DNA of 64,000 nt from Trichomonas vaginalis G3 (lineage: Eukaryota > Parabasalia > Trichomonadida > Trichomonadidae). Of this stretch, positions 1 to 10,143 are shown in pieces (the first letter of the stretch is position 1; every line of letters begins with the position of its first letter). A program made the translations under genes and the position numbers. The stretch is taken from NCBI RefSeq assembly GCF_026262505.1, contig NC_067204.1, positions 16,160,165-16,224,164 of the forward strand. The letters are read 5' to 3'. A model generated the notes under the pieces. It saw only the letters and a list, made by a program, of their open reading frames with translations, was not told where the DNA came from and did no database searches.

Positions 1-570
1 AAGCGTCAAGAAGTTTTGCGGCTGTTTGTTCATTGCCATGTGCATAGTAAATGTGACCATCCAAATCTGTTATGGTCAATTTGAGATTGTGTCCTTTCTT
101 ATTTCCGTCTTGTATGGCAGCAAGTACTCCCATGAAGCCTTCTTTGTTCTTTCCTTCGTCAAAGTTTACTGTAAAGGTTCGACCAGATGTAATTTGACTT
201 CTAACTTCACGATACTTTTCATATGCATATCTTGTTCTTTCCATGGGAGCATGTGCGTCTTCACCTTTTCCTTTTCTTCTTCAAAGGATGCAATTGTCGT
301 CATGTTTCCAGTAAATCTGGCAAAGCCGTCGTGTCCTTCAACTTGAGGTTCACTAACATCGAAAGGCATGTCCATAAGACGTTCTTCTTCTAACCTCTCT
401 AGTCTGTTTGGATAATTGGCACGTGCTGTTTCCAAATCCATTTCGTAGCGAAGACCAGACAATTTGTCATAGACTTTTATGGGTCTTCCCTTCCTATATT
501 TAAACTTCTTCGAAACTCTCCAACCATATCCTTGCAACTCTGCTTTTATTCTAGCAGACTTTCTATCCAT
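1..570 (-). pseudogene. Unknown element-A protein, runs toward left edge
   Basis: The minus strand has good coding character from a start at 570, with a basic N-terminus (MDRKSARIKAELQGYG...). Coding-like sequence on the same strand continues to the window edge. I do not recognise the family, and no counterpart was seen in element B. It is part of a fossil element and is treated as degraded. Confidence 0.5.
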
Positions 571-619
571 TCTATATGGGGCATTTTTTATAAAAATAAA
601 AAAATATTTTTTTCTTTAC

Positions 620-1200
620 TTTACATAACCGCCTGCTGCCATAAGTCTTTGACGCAACCCATACCAGCTAATGAAGGTTGACTTGGTTTAGTTTGGAAAC
701 TAAACTTTGGTTTTGGTTTATCTTCAGTTTTTTGGTTTTTCTTCTTCTATCGGTTTTTCGTCACTTTTCTTTCCTCTGACTTTACCTCACTTGCAGGAAC
801 AGTTGTGTTGTCAACATCTTCATAAATATCATATGCCATTTGTTTTTGTTTTCCTTTCAACTTTTTGTGTTTTTGTAAAGTTTAGAATATTTCGACTCTA
901 AGTCAATGAGATGTTCTATAATGAACTGTTGGTCAGTGAAGTAAACTTTTCCATCTGTTGTCTCGAAAGCTCCTTCAGACTTCAATATTTTATTTGTGAG
1001 AGTCTGTTTCTTTTTTGAGATACTAGCCGTTCCATTTCTATGAAAAGTGACTTTATAAGTTAGGGTTTGTATTTCCAGACCTGGCACTTTCTATTATTGA
1101 ATTTTTCTCTTCATCTGTAAGTTCTTGACAGGTTTTGACAATGGTTCTGAACTTTTTGTTTGTGGTGTCAAATCTACCGTTTCAACTTCTTCGGTCATTT
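620..1200 (-). pseudogene. Unknown element protein with acidic Lys/Glu/Pro-rich tail (A copy)
   Basis: The region corresponds to 33380-33960 of element B. Both carry the recognisable stretch DGKVYFTDQQFIIEHLIDLE followed by a charged, proline-rich tail. Function is unknown. Its place among capsid-side genes suggests a virion or assembly role, which is inference only. The copy is degraded. Confidence 0.5.
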
Positions 1201-1432
1201 TCAGGTCCGTAAAAAATTTTAGTTTGGTTTGTTTTCAACTGGTTGTTTAGGTTTTTTAAGTCGGTCTAAAACTTCCTGAGGTATAGGAAGAACTTGACAA
1301 ACACGTGGTGTAACTGCTGGAAGTCGACAAATCCATCTTGAACTCATTTGTCTCAATGCTGTATTGTTCATTTCATCTCAGTAAAAAAATTTTACATTCC
1401 CCAAGTTTGAGGTGGTTGCGGTTGGTTATTGT

Positions 1433-1792
1433 TTACCCACTGTTTGCATGGTTATATCCTCTGTTAAAGAATCTTTCACCTTGGTCCATATAGTGTCCTG
1501 CTTGGTTATAGTAGTCATTTGCTTTGTTATAATAGTTTCCTGCTTGTCTTCCTACATTGTCCATCCATCCTTGAACTTTTCCTCTTGTTTCAGGATTTGG
1601 AATAAGATTTGTTGCATCTCGTGCTACCTCCCAACCTTTCTGTACAGTTTGTATAATAGGTTGTGCTTTCTCTTTAAGTATACCTAATGTACTCAAAATC
1701 TTCCTTCCAATTCCAAATGCACCTCTAGCTATTGTTCCCACTGCGGGTAAAAATCTAGATGCAACTCCTGCTAATGCGCCAAATAAACCCAT
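1433..1792 (-). CDS. Small Gly/Ala-rich amphipathic protein (A copy)
   Basis: This 119-aa protein starts MGLFGALAGVASRFLPAVGT, a hydrophobic amphipathic Gly/Ala-rich segment. A polar Tyr/Asn/Gln-rich C-terminus follows, in which NYYNKANDYYNQAG is an internal repeat. It is almost identical to 34192-34560 in element B. Short proteins of this look in adenovirus-like systems (for example pVI) disrupt membranes, but assignment here is by resemblance only. It lies beside and divergent from the integrase region. The frame is open throughout. Confidence 0.6.
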   Translation of the reverse strand: MGLFGALAGVASRFLPAVGTIARGAFGIGRKILSTLGILKEKAQPIIQTVQKGWEVARDATNLIPNPETRGKVQGWMDNVGRQAGNYYNKANDYYNQAGHYMDQGERFFNRGYNHANSG

Positions 1793-1862
1793 TTCTTATA
1801 GGGTAAAAAATGACGAATCCAAACAAGGACCCTATGTTTCTAAAGCGACAAAGAAAGCACTC

Positions 1863-2770
1863 ATGATAAAAATCTTTAGTTCAACACCAAATGCTTGGTT
1901 TATGGATATCTTGGAAAACATTCCGAGGTATAGAGAAGATGGACCTCCATACTGGTTAATATTTGTTGGTCAAAACACAAGATACTGTGAAGCCATACCA
2001 TTATGGTCCAAAAATATTTTAGATGTGAAAACTGCTTTGACAATATTCGTTGACAAATACCATCCAACAAAACTGACATCTGACTGTGAAAGTTCTTTTC
2101 AAATCAGATGATATTAAAAACTATCTGCGTTCAAAAAATGTAAACAATATTTCATTGTCGACCAAAACCATTCTGCTCTTGGTGTCATTGACGGTTGTAT
2201 AAAAATGTTAAGAGACTTAAACCAAACCACAAGTGGTGAAGCAAATGAAATGTCATATGACGACAAGTATAGACACTTCTCCATGGCAAAGATGAGACAA
2301 GTTTTAAATATTTACAATAACCGTAAACAAAAAGGTTTGGGAAACCACTCCCCCGAAGAAATGAAAAAACAACCCTGACTTAGAGAAAGACTATATATTT
2401 AATAATTTAGTCAAAAGAGACAAACAAGAAAGAATGCCGGGCTTCAAACTTCGGAAGGGTGACAAAGTAAAAATAGAAATACCTAAACGCGACCCATATG
2501 AAAATACTATTGACTATGACAACAATGGGAAACCCGACAGGTACTCACATTCGTGTTCGTAAAAATAGAAGAAAGTATACAAGAGAATATTATGAAGTTT
2601 TAGGCAAAACATGGCAAAATGTACACACTGCAAGCAGAAGATAAAACTACTATTGTCAACCTCGTTTCAAACTTGTCAAAGTTCAAGGTGGTATACTTTC
2701 AAAGACAGTTCCTAACAAATATAAGACAACTCCTGACGAATATGCTAAAGAAGTTGAAAATGACGACTAA
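1863..2770 (+). pseudogene. rve-type integrase region (A copy), degraded
   Basis: The translated stretches show a retroviral/Maverick-type integrase core (PPYWLIFVGQNTRYCEAIPL, then the KLTSDCESSF region). Beyond it lies a basic C-terminal part with GDKVKIEIPKRDPYENT. Maverick integrases are thought to insert the linear element. The same region, in better condition, lies at 34631-35535. The region is broken in several places. Confidence 0.75.
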
Positions 2771-4434
2771 GCAATTCTATACCATGCGTAAACTGTCATG
2801 TAAGGTGGCATGTATTCTTTACTTTGTCCCGTTGTTTGTGTATATCCTGAAACGAAATGTGTATGGTTTCCTTCTCCCTGAGTGTCACTCCAGTAACAAT
2901 TTATAGCAAACTTAACGTTGTCTTTAACATCATATCCTTTACCTTTTGTCATTCCTGTCCAATCCCAATATCTATGCTTATGCCAACCTGCTTGAGATGT
3001 ACTTAAATCTATGTAGTGACTGTGTGCAGGTAGATTTTCACCTGAAATTGTTTTACTTCCACCTGTTTCCTTTGAAGAGTTTGCACAATACAAAAACCTG
3101 TCGACTATTTGTTCCCATGCACCAACACCAAACATTACTTGAGGACCTCTCGCATCCATAGACGTATAAATAGAACCTACTGGGTTCATTAAATCAAACA
3201 TATGAGATAATATAGGATTGTCTCTTTTGAACTTAAAATATAGTGCAACTATTTCAGGTTTCTTCTGGTTCATGTCGGAATATTTTTTATAATATAATCT
3301 TATGTTTTCGGGGTAGGTAAAATCTTGACTATAATATTTATTTCTGTCATCTGTATAATAATATACTATTCTCGTTTTTTCTATTGCATTATATCTTTAT
3401 ATCTATAATAATCTAAATATAATGTTAGCTTTTTCATCTACATGTGGTGTTCTGACGTCATCTCCATAGTCATAATAATATTGGTGCTGGAGCTGGGTTA
3501 GGTAATATCATATCCACCATTTCATAAACTCTTAAATATTTCTTTTGTTCGTCTCCATATAAGTTTAAGTAGCAGTTGTTGTCTAATGAACTTTAACTTG
3601 TGTACCATCATTCTTTATATAGCTTACATACATTTCATTGTTATTTTTCGGAATGAGTTTATACCGTGTACCATTTTCTAAGGACTGTACCAACTGCCAT
3701 CTAAAATATTTATTTTCTTCATTGACAGAAAAGTCACCAACAATAGTTTCAATATTTTTTGTTCCTATCAAACTTTGGTATATTTCATTGACATATGTTT
3801 TATCTGCTTTATTTTCAAGGCTAACGTTTAAGTCTGTTATTTCAGAAGATGTATGTGTATGTCCAACGTCACTTTTCCTGTTTAAGGTTTCTTGTAAGTT
3901 TGTAATATCAGATATAGAATGTGTATGAGTCTTATCTGCTTTTGTCTCTAATGTTTCCTTAAGACTTGGTATTTGGTTAATATAATGTATATGAGTCTTT
4001 TTAGCATATTCGTTTTCAGCTCTTGTCACTTCACTTGACATTTTATTGTCAACATATGTTTTGTCTGCTAGTTCAGGATGAGTATGTTCTTTTGTTGCAT
4101 AAGCATTGTTAGCTCTTTCTTCTTCTTTTGCTATTGCATCGTCTACATATTCTTTGTTAGCTTTGTTGTCAACATCTGCTTTCAAAAGAAGTTCATTTAT
4201 AGGTTTCTCGTTTAAAGTTCCTTTTGTTGGATTTATACAGACAGTATGGTTCTTATTGTCTTGAAATAGAAACTCATCTGTCATTGGGTTTAATGTCAGT
4301 TTTAAGTTTCCTTCTTTCAATGACTCAGATATCTTAGAATAGTTTGAAAAGTTTGTTGTGTTCTTATTTAGAGCTTGCATAATGAGTTGTCGGTTGTGTT
4401 GTATTTCTCTCATAGACGCTGTTTCATTTGACAT
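2767..4434 (-). pseudogene. Phage-tail-fibre-like protein region (A copy), degraded
   Basis: The N-terminal part (from 4434) has a shaft of short repeats such as NKANKEYVDDAI and ITNLQETLNRKSDVGHTHT, typical of phage side-tail fibres. The C-terminal part (to 2767) has MNPVGSIYTSMDARGPQVMF, FGVGAWEQIVDRFLYCANSS, NLPAHSHYI and a final MPPYMTVYAWYRIA. That is the pattern of the phage Gp10-type baseplate/tail-tip C-terminal domain. The probable role is receptor binding on a particle (inference). The region is broken; 35536-37485 is its relative in element B. Confidence 0.7.
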
Positions 4435-4452
4435 TTTTATTATAGATAAAAT

Positions 4453-5301
4453 ATGCTTCCAATAGAAAAAGAAAATTCAAGAGTTGCTACAACTAAACCA
4501 TTAGATGAACTTTTTACTAATGTCGGTCAAAAGTTTGAGACAGAGACCGTAAAGCATGAAGGCTATCGTTTTGACTACCCATTAAGATGGCTAAGAGACC
4601 CATCTGTCACAAAAGCTATTGGCTTTCGTAGAATGAAGTTTGTGTCTGTAGAAGATAAAAGTTTTCCATTTATTGTAAAGTTTCATATAGATTATATATC
4701 TGAAGGGAAACGAAAAATGTGGGAAGAAATTGAGCTAATACAAGTTGACCTTTCATCTTCTCTACAGACTGCGTTAAAAAATATAGAAGATAAAATAAAT
4801 TCATGTTATGCAAAATATGCTGATGAATATGCAAATACCGAGAGCACACTTTATGTGAGAATTGTATATGACAAACAAAATTCACAAGTGTCATTTCAAA
4901 TCTACGAAAACAATCCAAATAAAGACGAACAAATATATACAGAATTCACTGCAATGTCATGGTATTATTTGCAAAGAATGTTAAATCAGAAAGTCGAACT
5001 TCCTTTAGCAAATATTTACAGTCGATATGCAAGAGATGAACCATATTTATTTAAAGATGTTTTCGACCCAGATGCTATTATTGTTCATGCTTCATTTTCT
5101 GGCGCCCAAAACTCTTTCTTATGCTTGGCAAATGACTTTTACGAAAAACCTACAAAGTTATATGAACCGCCGAGTGGAAGTATTTCAGACTTTCAAGTAT
5201 GGTTTACTACAGATGGAAGAAAAAGAATAATTCCATTATACCATGCGTTTTACTTAGAACTTAGTTTCATATACAACTACTATCGAACGGTAAAAATATA
5301 A
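4453..5301 (+). CDS. Capsid-associated candidate, 282 aa (A copy)
   Basis: This open 282-aa frame starts 18 bp from the divergent tail-fibre start. The C-terminal part (DFQVWFTTDGRKRIIPLYHA, then FYLELSFIYNY) looks like a beta-sandwich with an aromatic end strand. Relatives lie at 31817-32677 and 37504-38351 in element B. The C-terminus also resembles 53163-53642 of element C (EFWFKYPDGKKIE, then a YYSIMLMLEY end). A structural or penton-side role is inferred; the family is not named with certainty. Confidence 0.55.
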   Translation: MLPIEKENSRVATTKPLDELFTNVGQKFETETVKHEGYRFDYPLRWLRDPSVTKAIGFRRMKFVSVEDKSFPFIVKFHIDYISEGKRKMWEEIELIQVDLSSSLQTALKNIEDKINSCYAKYADEYANTESTLYVRIVYDKQNSQVSFQIYENNPNKDEQIYTEFTAMSWYYLQRMLNQKVELPLANIYSRYARDEPYLFKDVFDPDAIIVHASFSGAQNSFLCLANDFYEKPTKLYEPPSGSISDFQVWFTTDGRKRIIPLYHAFYLELSFIYNYYRTVKI

Positions 5302-5305
5302 TTTT

Positions 5306-5539
5306 TTAATATACCGGTTGTGGTTGCCAACTAGACTGTGGTGCAGGTTCAGGCTGTTGTATAACAGGAGCTTGTTCTTCTGGTTCAGGGTCTTTAGGTA
5401 TAATACCAACAAACTGACCTACTCTTTTACCAATATTTTTGACTCCGTTCCAAATTCCTTTTCCGACAGATTTTATTCCATTCCATATACCTCTTCCAAC
5501 ATTTCGAAAGAAGTTTCCTATTCTTCCAAAGAAACCCAT
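5306..5539 (-). CDS. 77-aa amphipathic Trp/Gly protein (A copy)
   Basis: MGFFGRIGNFFRNVGRGIWN is followed by near-repeats of GIWNGIKSVGK/GIWNGVKNIGK, giving a strongly amphipathic cationic N-terminal half. The second half is a Pro/Gln/Glu-rich tail ending in Tyr. The first half resembles the lytic helix of adenovirus pVI in composition (Trp-Gly-Ile-Lys spacing). Membrane activity is inferred. A near-identical copy lies at 38354-38596. Confidence 0.6.
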   Translation of the reverse strand: MGFFGRIGNFFRNVGRGIWNGIKSVGKGIWNGVKNIGKRVGQFVGIIPKDPEPEEQAPVIQQPEPAPQSSWQPQPVY

Positions 5540-5556
5540 TTACTACGTGTAAAAAT

Positions 5557-5919
5557 CTAATGTCCGCCTAGTCTCTTACGTTTCCTGTTGAGTTCCATAG
5601 CATTCTTTAACTGGAGCTCATACATTCTGTTTCTCCTCTGGTAGAAAACATATTCTGGGTCAACTCCTGTGTTCGCGTCATCTGCATAAAGTTGTTTATA
5701 TCCCACTTCAGGGTTTGTATAAAACTCTTTCCATCTCATATTTGCATACCATGGTGGCAAACCTAACGCAGCGTCATTTGACATGGCAGTTTGCATTTGT
5801 ACATCTGTTGGCACTTGACCATAGTTTGCCATTGCAGTTTGTATTCTAACTTCATTTGGAATATTCTCTGGGTTTGGTTGTCCAGGTTGCTGTGCATTCG
5901 CTAAGTTCTGTGCGTCCAT
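5557..5919 (-). CDS. 120-aa unknown protein ending in basic RKRKRLGGH (A copy)
   Basis: The N-terminus is Asn/Gln/Pro-rich with two copies of an IQTAMANYGQVPTD-type repeat. An aromatic middle (PPWYANMRWKEFYTNPEVGY) and an Arg/Lys-rich C-terminus follow. Its place between small structural candidates suggests a virion protein. The family is not recognised. A degraded copy lies at about 38610-38975. Confidence 0.55.
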   Translation of the reverse strand: MDAQNLANAQQPGQPNPENIPNEVRIQTAMANYGQVPTDVQMQTAMSNDAALGLPPWYANMRWKEFYTNPEVGYKQLYADDANTGVDPEYVFYQRRNRMYELQLKNAMELNRKRKRLGGH

Positions 5920-5942
5920 TTAATATTAGATAAAAATATCTC

Positions 5943-6074
5943 TTACGAGTACATATACTGAACATTTGCAGGCATTGGTTCATCTTCATATTCTCTGTAC
6001 TTTTCTGCCACGTCAAATAAATAAATGACACAATGGAAAAAACCTAAAACAAGTAGTCCTATTTCAAACCACAT
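5943..6074 (-). CDS. 43-aa single-pass membrane microprotein (A copy)
   Basis: The short frame MWFEIGLLVLGFFHCVIYLF is one hydrophobic helix. A charged tail (DVAEKYREYEDEPMPANVQY) and MYS follow. It overlaps the 3' end of the methyltransferase gene by 16 bp. The copy at 38999-39130 keeps the same protein except for one Lys-to-Arg change, and its other differences are silent, which argues for a real gene. Function is unknown. Confidence 0.65.
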   Translation of the reverse strand: MWFEIGLLVLGFFHCVIYLFDVAEKYREYEDEPMPANVQYMYS

Positions 6075-6877
6075 TTACTTACTAATAAAATTTCTTTATT
6101 GTGACACTTTCTCCAGTTTATAGGACCTCTCTCATATTCTATCTTGTCATATATAAACTCATAGTCATGTATGTCCTCTAACCATCTCATAACGGTTTCC
6201 AAACCACTTTTATCGGATGTAAAGTAAAAGCATGGACAGTTATGTAAAACGTCTAAAGTTTCTAAAGAGTCTCTCAAAGTCCAGTCTACTTGGTATTGAA
6301 AATCCCATGTGTTATAGAACGGCGGGTCCACTATAAAGAAAACATTTTCCTTGTCTTTATATTTTTCATACAAATCTGTCCAATGACATCTCACAAACTC
6401 TATACCCTCAATATATTTTTCTATGTCCTCTTTGAAAACATTTGTATAGTTAAGATATAAAACTTTTGACATAAGTGTTTCAATGTCATGAACTCTTATA
6501 GCACCACTATATAATAGTCTAGCAGATATACTATCCCAGTCTATATATTCTGCTTTTTTCAAAACCTCTCTCACAATATTTTTCTTATCTAATGGTATAC
6601 GTTCCATCTTACCTATAGGTATCTTTTCTTTTAACTCTTTCAATATATTGTTTGTGTCTGGAATATGTTTGAGACGGTCCATATAGTTGTCGAAGTCATT
6701 GCATATAATCTTTGAGTCTGGGAATATTATATGACATAAATGGGATATATAGAAACTTCCACCGAACAAATCTACAAATGTTAGACCATTCGGTAGTTTC
6801 TTAAGTTCTCTCAATATAATATCTTTACATCTACTCTTATTTCCAAAGAACGGTAACGGTGGTTTTGTAAAATTCAT
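6059..6877 (-). CDS. N6-adenine DNA methyltransferase, Dam/D12 class (A copy)
   Basis: This 272-aa frame has the D12-class layout. LPFFGNKSR near residue 8 is the FxGxK SAM-binding motif, FVDLFGGS near residue 34 is part of the same fold, and FFIVDPPFYNTWDF near residue 180 is the DPPY-type catalytic motif. It would methylate adenine in DNA; the target site is unknown. It is the last gene before the terminus in both A and B (copy 39115-39933). 6mA is known in T. vaginalis. The frame is open. Confidence 0.85.
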   Translation of the reverse strand: MNFTKPPLPFFGNKSRCKDIILRELKKLPNGLTFVDLFGGSFYISHLCHIIFPDSKIICNDFDNYMDRLKHIPDTNNILKELKEKIPIGKMERIPLDKKNIVREVLKKAEYIDWDSISARLLYSGAIRVHDIETLMSKVLYLNYTNVFKEDIEKYIEGIEFVRCHWTDLYEKYKDKENVFFIVDPPFYNTWDFQYQVDWTLRDSLETLDVLHNCPCFYFTSDKSGLETVMRWLEDIHDYEFIYDKIEYERGPINWRKCHNKEILLVSKCGLK

Positions 6878-6989
6878 TTATATATAATAATAAAAATGTT
6901 TTTACCCGAAAAGTGACAGAAAAGTGACAAAACATGAAAACATATATAATTTGTGAAAAGCGACACATTATATAATGTTTTCGACCCAG

Positions 6990-7164
6990 AAGACTAACAA
7001 TTTTCCGAATAAAAACTTCAATTATACTAAACATCTTCAGGGCTAGAGGGCGCAACGCGCCTGGAAGCCCTCCGAATAAAAAACTTCATTTATTACTAAA
7101 CATCATCAGGGCTAGAAGGGGCGCAGCCCCTGGAAGCCCCACTACCTTTTTTTTTTTTTTTTTT
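6990..7164. repeat. Element A right terminus, terminal block duplicated
   Basis: Two tandem versions of the terminal block lie here (about 7007-7070 and 7071-7146). Each has a GGGCT...AGCCC outer stem enclosing a different GC-rich inner stem (7049-7061 and 7117-7131). The second ends CCCCACTACC followed by 18 T. The single-copy equivalents in element B are 15963-16030 and about 40800-40876. Confidence 0.8.
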
Positions 7165-7224
7165 ATATAGATTTAAAAAACGTGATCTAAAAGGTGACAA
7201 TTTGGTCGGAAGCCACCCTTAAGA

Positions 7225-7480
7225 ATTTATCTTATATTAGATTTTGGAAGCTTTGAAGTACATTCTTTATCAAAAACTCTGAAGGAATCGATTAGTTCTT
7301 TTTCTACATCAACATTTCTTGAATGATGATAAACAAAGTAAAGCCTTTTTAGGGTTGAAACCTAAAGCTCTTAAAGCAGATTCAAGTTCATTTGGCTCTA
7401 AACAGTAATCTGAGCTGCCATCAAATGTATCGAAAGCATTTTGAAGACTTTCCACCTGTTATTGGGTAACCGTTCCTTAA
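7225..7480 (-). pseudogene. Decayed centrin/calmodulin-like EF-hand gene
   Basis: The minus strand reads AFDTFDGSSDYCLEPNELES and then ALRALGFNPKK, the first EF-hand pair signature of centrins (AFDxFD...ELxxALRALGF.P). After an in-frame TGA and a frameshift, ELIDSFRVFDKE reads as the start of the next EF-hand. There is no usable start, and only part of a normal centrin (about 160-170 aa) remains. This is a host gene relic next to the end of element A. Confidence 0.6.
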
Positions 7481-8167
7481 AAACTCATTTTTGATTCATG
7501 TGCGTTTTTTCCGTTTGATAAAAATCTCTTTTATTTTCATTACACACATTCATCCATCATTTTCATGAATGGTTACTTTTTTCTACTAGTAATTGAATTG
7601 TTACAACTAAACTTCTTTAATAACTTGTTCTGTTTGATACACGACTCGATTTTTTGATCTAATGAGATATTATACTCATTATCAGGCACGTTTCACTAAT
7701 TAAAAATTATAACATGAGCTTATAACACCTATACATATTCAACTCCATCAAAATTATCTATTGTAATATTTTCATGGTTTTAATAACCAATTTGTATTTA
7801 TTACAACGAAAGTCATCAATATTCCTACTAAAATAACTCCAAAATTTTGAGCTTAGAGTGCTTATCATTAAAAACCAATTTATTGAATCTTGAATCATCA
7901 TGATTTCTGAACAAAAACTGATGCACTACCATAAATAAACTGTTATTATGTATATTTCATGAACAGAAAGTTAGCCTTCTTTCCGTGTTGCTTTCAAAAA
8001 AATTCAAAATAAGATTTTTATAGTTCCAATCGGTTCTCTCAAATTTGTGAGTGAAATAAAAATTAATCAGGAATAAAATTGCTGTAAAAACGATGTGTAC
8101 ATGCTGAGTAATAAAACAAAACACATAATCTAATTTAAGATTACGCGAAATTATGTCATCAACTATT
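7481..8167. other. Intergenic, AT-rich, no gene seen
   Basis: The region is AT-rich with no frame of coding character and no repeat that I could recognise. It lies upstream of the acyl-CoA synthetase gene. Confidence 0.6.
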
Positions 8168-8177
8168 TCACATCACA
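8168..8177 (+). promoter_or_regulatory. Initiator (Inr) pair of the acyl-CoA synthetase gene
   Basis: Two adjacent TCACA motifs match the Trichomonas TCAYW initiator, placed 8-17 bases before the ATG at 8185. Such short leaders are normal for T. vaginalis genes, and the match supports 8185 as the start. Confidence 0.55.
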
Positions 8178-8184
8178 TTTTATC

Positions 8185-10143
8185 ATGGGCGCTTATCCTT
8201 CTACTGATCCGCATACATATTGTGTTCCAACAGATGAAAAAACAGACGAAAACTGTGGCCCCGTGTATATTAATTACAACAGAATCCTTCAAGTTGGTGG
8301 AGCATATATTGCTACATTCAGAAGCCAACCAGATGTTCTGACAACACCACAATTACTTAAAGGATCAAGTATCAAATACAATGATCATGATTGCTTTGGC
8401 GAAAGAGAACTTTTAGCTGACGGAAAATACGGAAAATATAAATGGATTAGTTATAAAGAATTTTATGAAAGAGTAAAGCAGTTTGCTGCAGGATTACAAC
8501 AAATAGGAGTAGGATATGGTGATTCAGTTGGTATTTACTCCCATAACTGCTTATATTGGCAAATTGGTCAATACGCAGCTCATTTGCTCGGAGCTGTTTG
8601 TGTTCCAGTGTATGATTCGTTGGGAGCAGGTGCAGCATCATATATCGTGAATCATGCTGAATGCAAAGTAGTTATTGCTCATACAACAAAACTCGAATCA
8701 GCTCTTCACATTTTAGAAGAACCAAACACACCATTGAAGAATATTATAGTCATTGGTAATGAAGTACCAGCTGAACATTCAAATATTTACACATGTGACC
8801 AAATATTGGAAAATGGTAAAAAAGTAACAGATTTCAAGCCATATCCAGTTGTTCCAACCGATGTTGCCATCATTATGTATACATCTGGCTCAACGGGTAC
8901 TCCTAAGGGCTGTGTTTTGACACATCGAAATATTATTGCAGGAGGAACAGGTCTTGCTGATTCAAATGTCTCTATTACTAAATCAGATACATACATTTCA
9001 TTCCTTCCTCTCGCCCACATCTACGAACTCGCTTCACAGACTTGTTTCCTTGCACAAGGCGTCAGAATTGGTTTCTACACAGGAAACATAAGGAACATCA
9101 TGGACGATCTTCAAGCACTTAGACCAACAATGATGCTCGTAGTTCCTCGCGTCTTTAATAAGATTGCTGAAACAATGAACCAAAAAATTAACAAATTACC
9201 AACACCAATGAGACTTCTCATTCGTGGAGCACTAAAACTTAAGGAAGATGCTCTTTTCAATGACAAACCAACGTCATTATTGATAGATAACTTCATTTTC
9301 TCGAAATTCCGTGAAGCTCTTGGCGGAAAGATCAGACTTATTGTATCTGGAGGAGCCCCAATTTTACCAGAGGTCTACAACTTCCTTCGTGCTGCAATTA
9401 CTCCAAATATCATCCAAGGATACGGACTTACAGAGATTTCTGCTGCTGGCTGCATCCAACAGATCAATTCAAAGAATCCAATGACTGTTGGTGCCTGCGC
9501 AATCTCAACAGATATGAAATTGAGGAAAGTTGAAGGAATGGATTACGATCCACACGCAAAGAATCCATCAGGAGAAATTCTCTTTCGTGGTCCATCAATT
9601 TTCATCAGATATCATAAGGATGAAGCCTTAACAAAAGAATCATTACAAGATGGATGGTTCGCAACAGGAGATATTGGAATAATAACAAGTGATGGAACAG
9701 TACAAATCATTGATAGAGTCAAACAATTAGTTAAACTCTCTCAAGGAGAATATATTTCTTTGACATCTTTAACTGATACATATTCCAATACAAAAGGTGT
9801 ATCAGGAATCTACATATATGCTGATGGCCACCACAACCATCCAATTGCTGTTATTGTTCCAACAGAAAACCAAATTAAGGCTTGGAAGGAAGCAGGTATA
9901 GATAATTTCAAGGAATCAAAGATCGCAAATGATGAAATGCTCAAGAACCTTGACGAACTTGCTAAGGAACGCAATCTCAGAGGATTTGAGAAATTACCAG
10001 CAATTATCCTTGATGATGTCGAGTTTACAATAGAAAATGGCCTCCTCACTCCTTCTCAGAAGCCACAGCTCTCAAAACTTAAGTCTAAATATGAAGCAAG
10101 ACTTGTCGAATTGTACGACCAACATCCTGAGCTTAGAGGCTAA
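8185..10143 (+). CDS. Long-chain acyl-CoA synthetase (AMP-forming)
   Basis: This 652-aa ANL-superfamily enzyme activates fatty acids with ATP and CoA through an acyl-AMP intermediate. Visible motifs are the P-loop YTSGSTGTPKG near residue 232, GYGLTEISAAGC near 412, DGWFATGDIG near 490, IIDRVKQLVKLSQGEYISL near 507, and a C-terminal ENGLLTPSQKPQLSKLK. This is the eukaryotic LACS arrangement and a normal length. The start follows tandem initiators. The stop is TAAA, overlapping a typical trichomonad UAAA polyadenylation signal. It is intact. Confidence 0.93.
   Translation: MGAYPSTDPHTYCVPTDEKTDENCGPVYINYNRILQVGGAYIATFRSQPDVLTTPQLLKGSSIKYNDHDCFGERELLADGKYGKYKWISYKEFYERVKQFAAGLQQIGVGYGDSVGIYSHNCLYWQIGQYAAHLLGAVCVPVYDSLGAGAASYIVNHAECKVVIAHTTKLESALHILEEPNTPLKNIIVIGNEVPAEHSNIYTCDQILENGKKVTDFKPYPVVPTDVAIIMYTSGSTGTPKGCVLTHRNIIAGGTGLADSNVSITKSDTYISFLPLAHIYELASQTCFLAQGVRIGFYTGNIRNIMDDLQALRPTMMLVVPRVFNKIAETMNQKINKLPTPMRLLIRGALKLKEDALFNDKPTSLLIDNFIFSKFREALGGKIRLIVSGGAPILPEVYNFLRAAITPNIIQGYGLTEISAAGCIQQINSKNPMTVGACAISTDMKLRKVEGMDYDPHAKNPSGEILFRGPSIFIRYHKDEALTKESLQDGWFATGDIGIITSDGTVQIIDRVKQLVKLSQGEYISLTSLTDTYSNTKGVSGIYIYADGHHNHPIAVIVPTENQIKAWKEAGIDNFKESKIANDEMLKNLDELAKERNLRGFEKLPAIILDDVEFTIENGLLTPSQKPQLSKLKSKYEARLVELYDQHPELRG

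Larger units (their letters stand above)
1..7164. mobile_element. Element A: Maverick/Polinton-type element, right arm only
   Basis: This is the right arm of a large virus-like DNA element; its left part lies outside the window. Visible parts are an rve integrase, a tail-fibre-like gene, a capsid-associated candidate, small amphipathic and membrane proteins, an adenine methyltransferase and a terminus ending in the CCCCACTACC block plus a T-run at 7147-7164. Gene order matches the right part of element B (about 33380-40917) and most stretches are close to identical, so A and B are recent relatives. It is broken, with roughly ten or more interruptions in the visible 7 kb. Confidence 0.85.
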
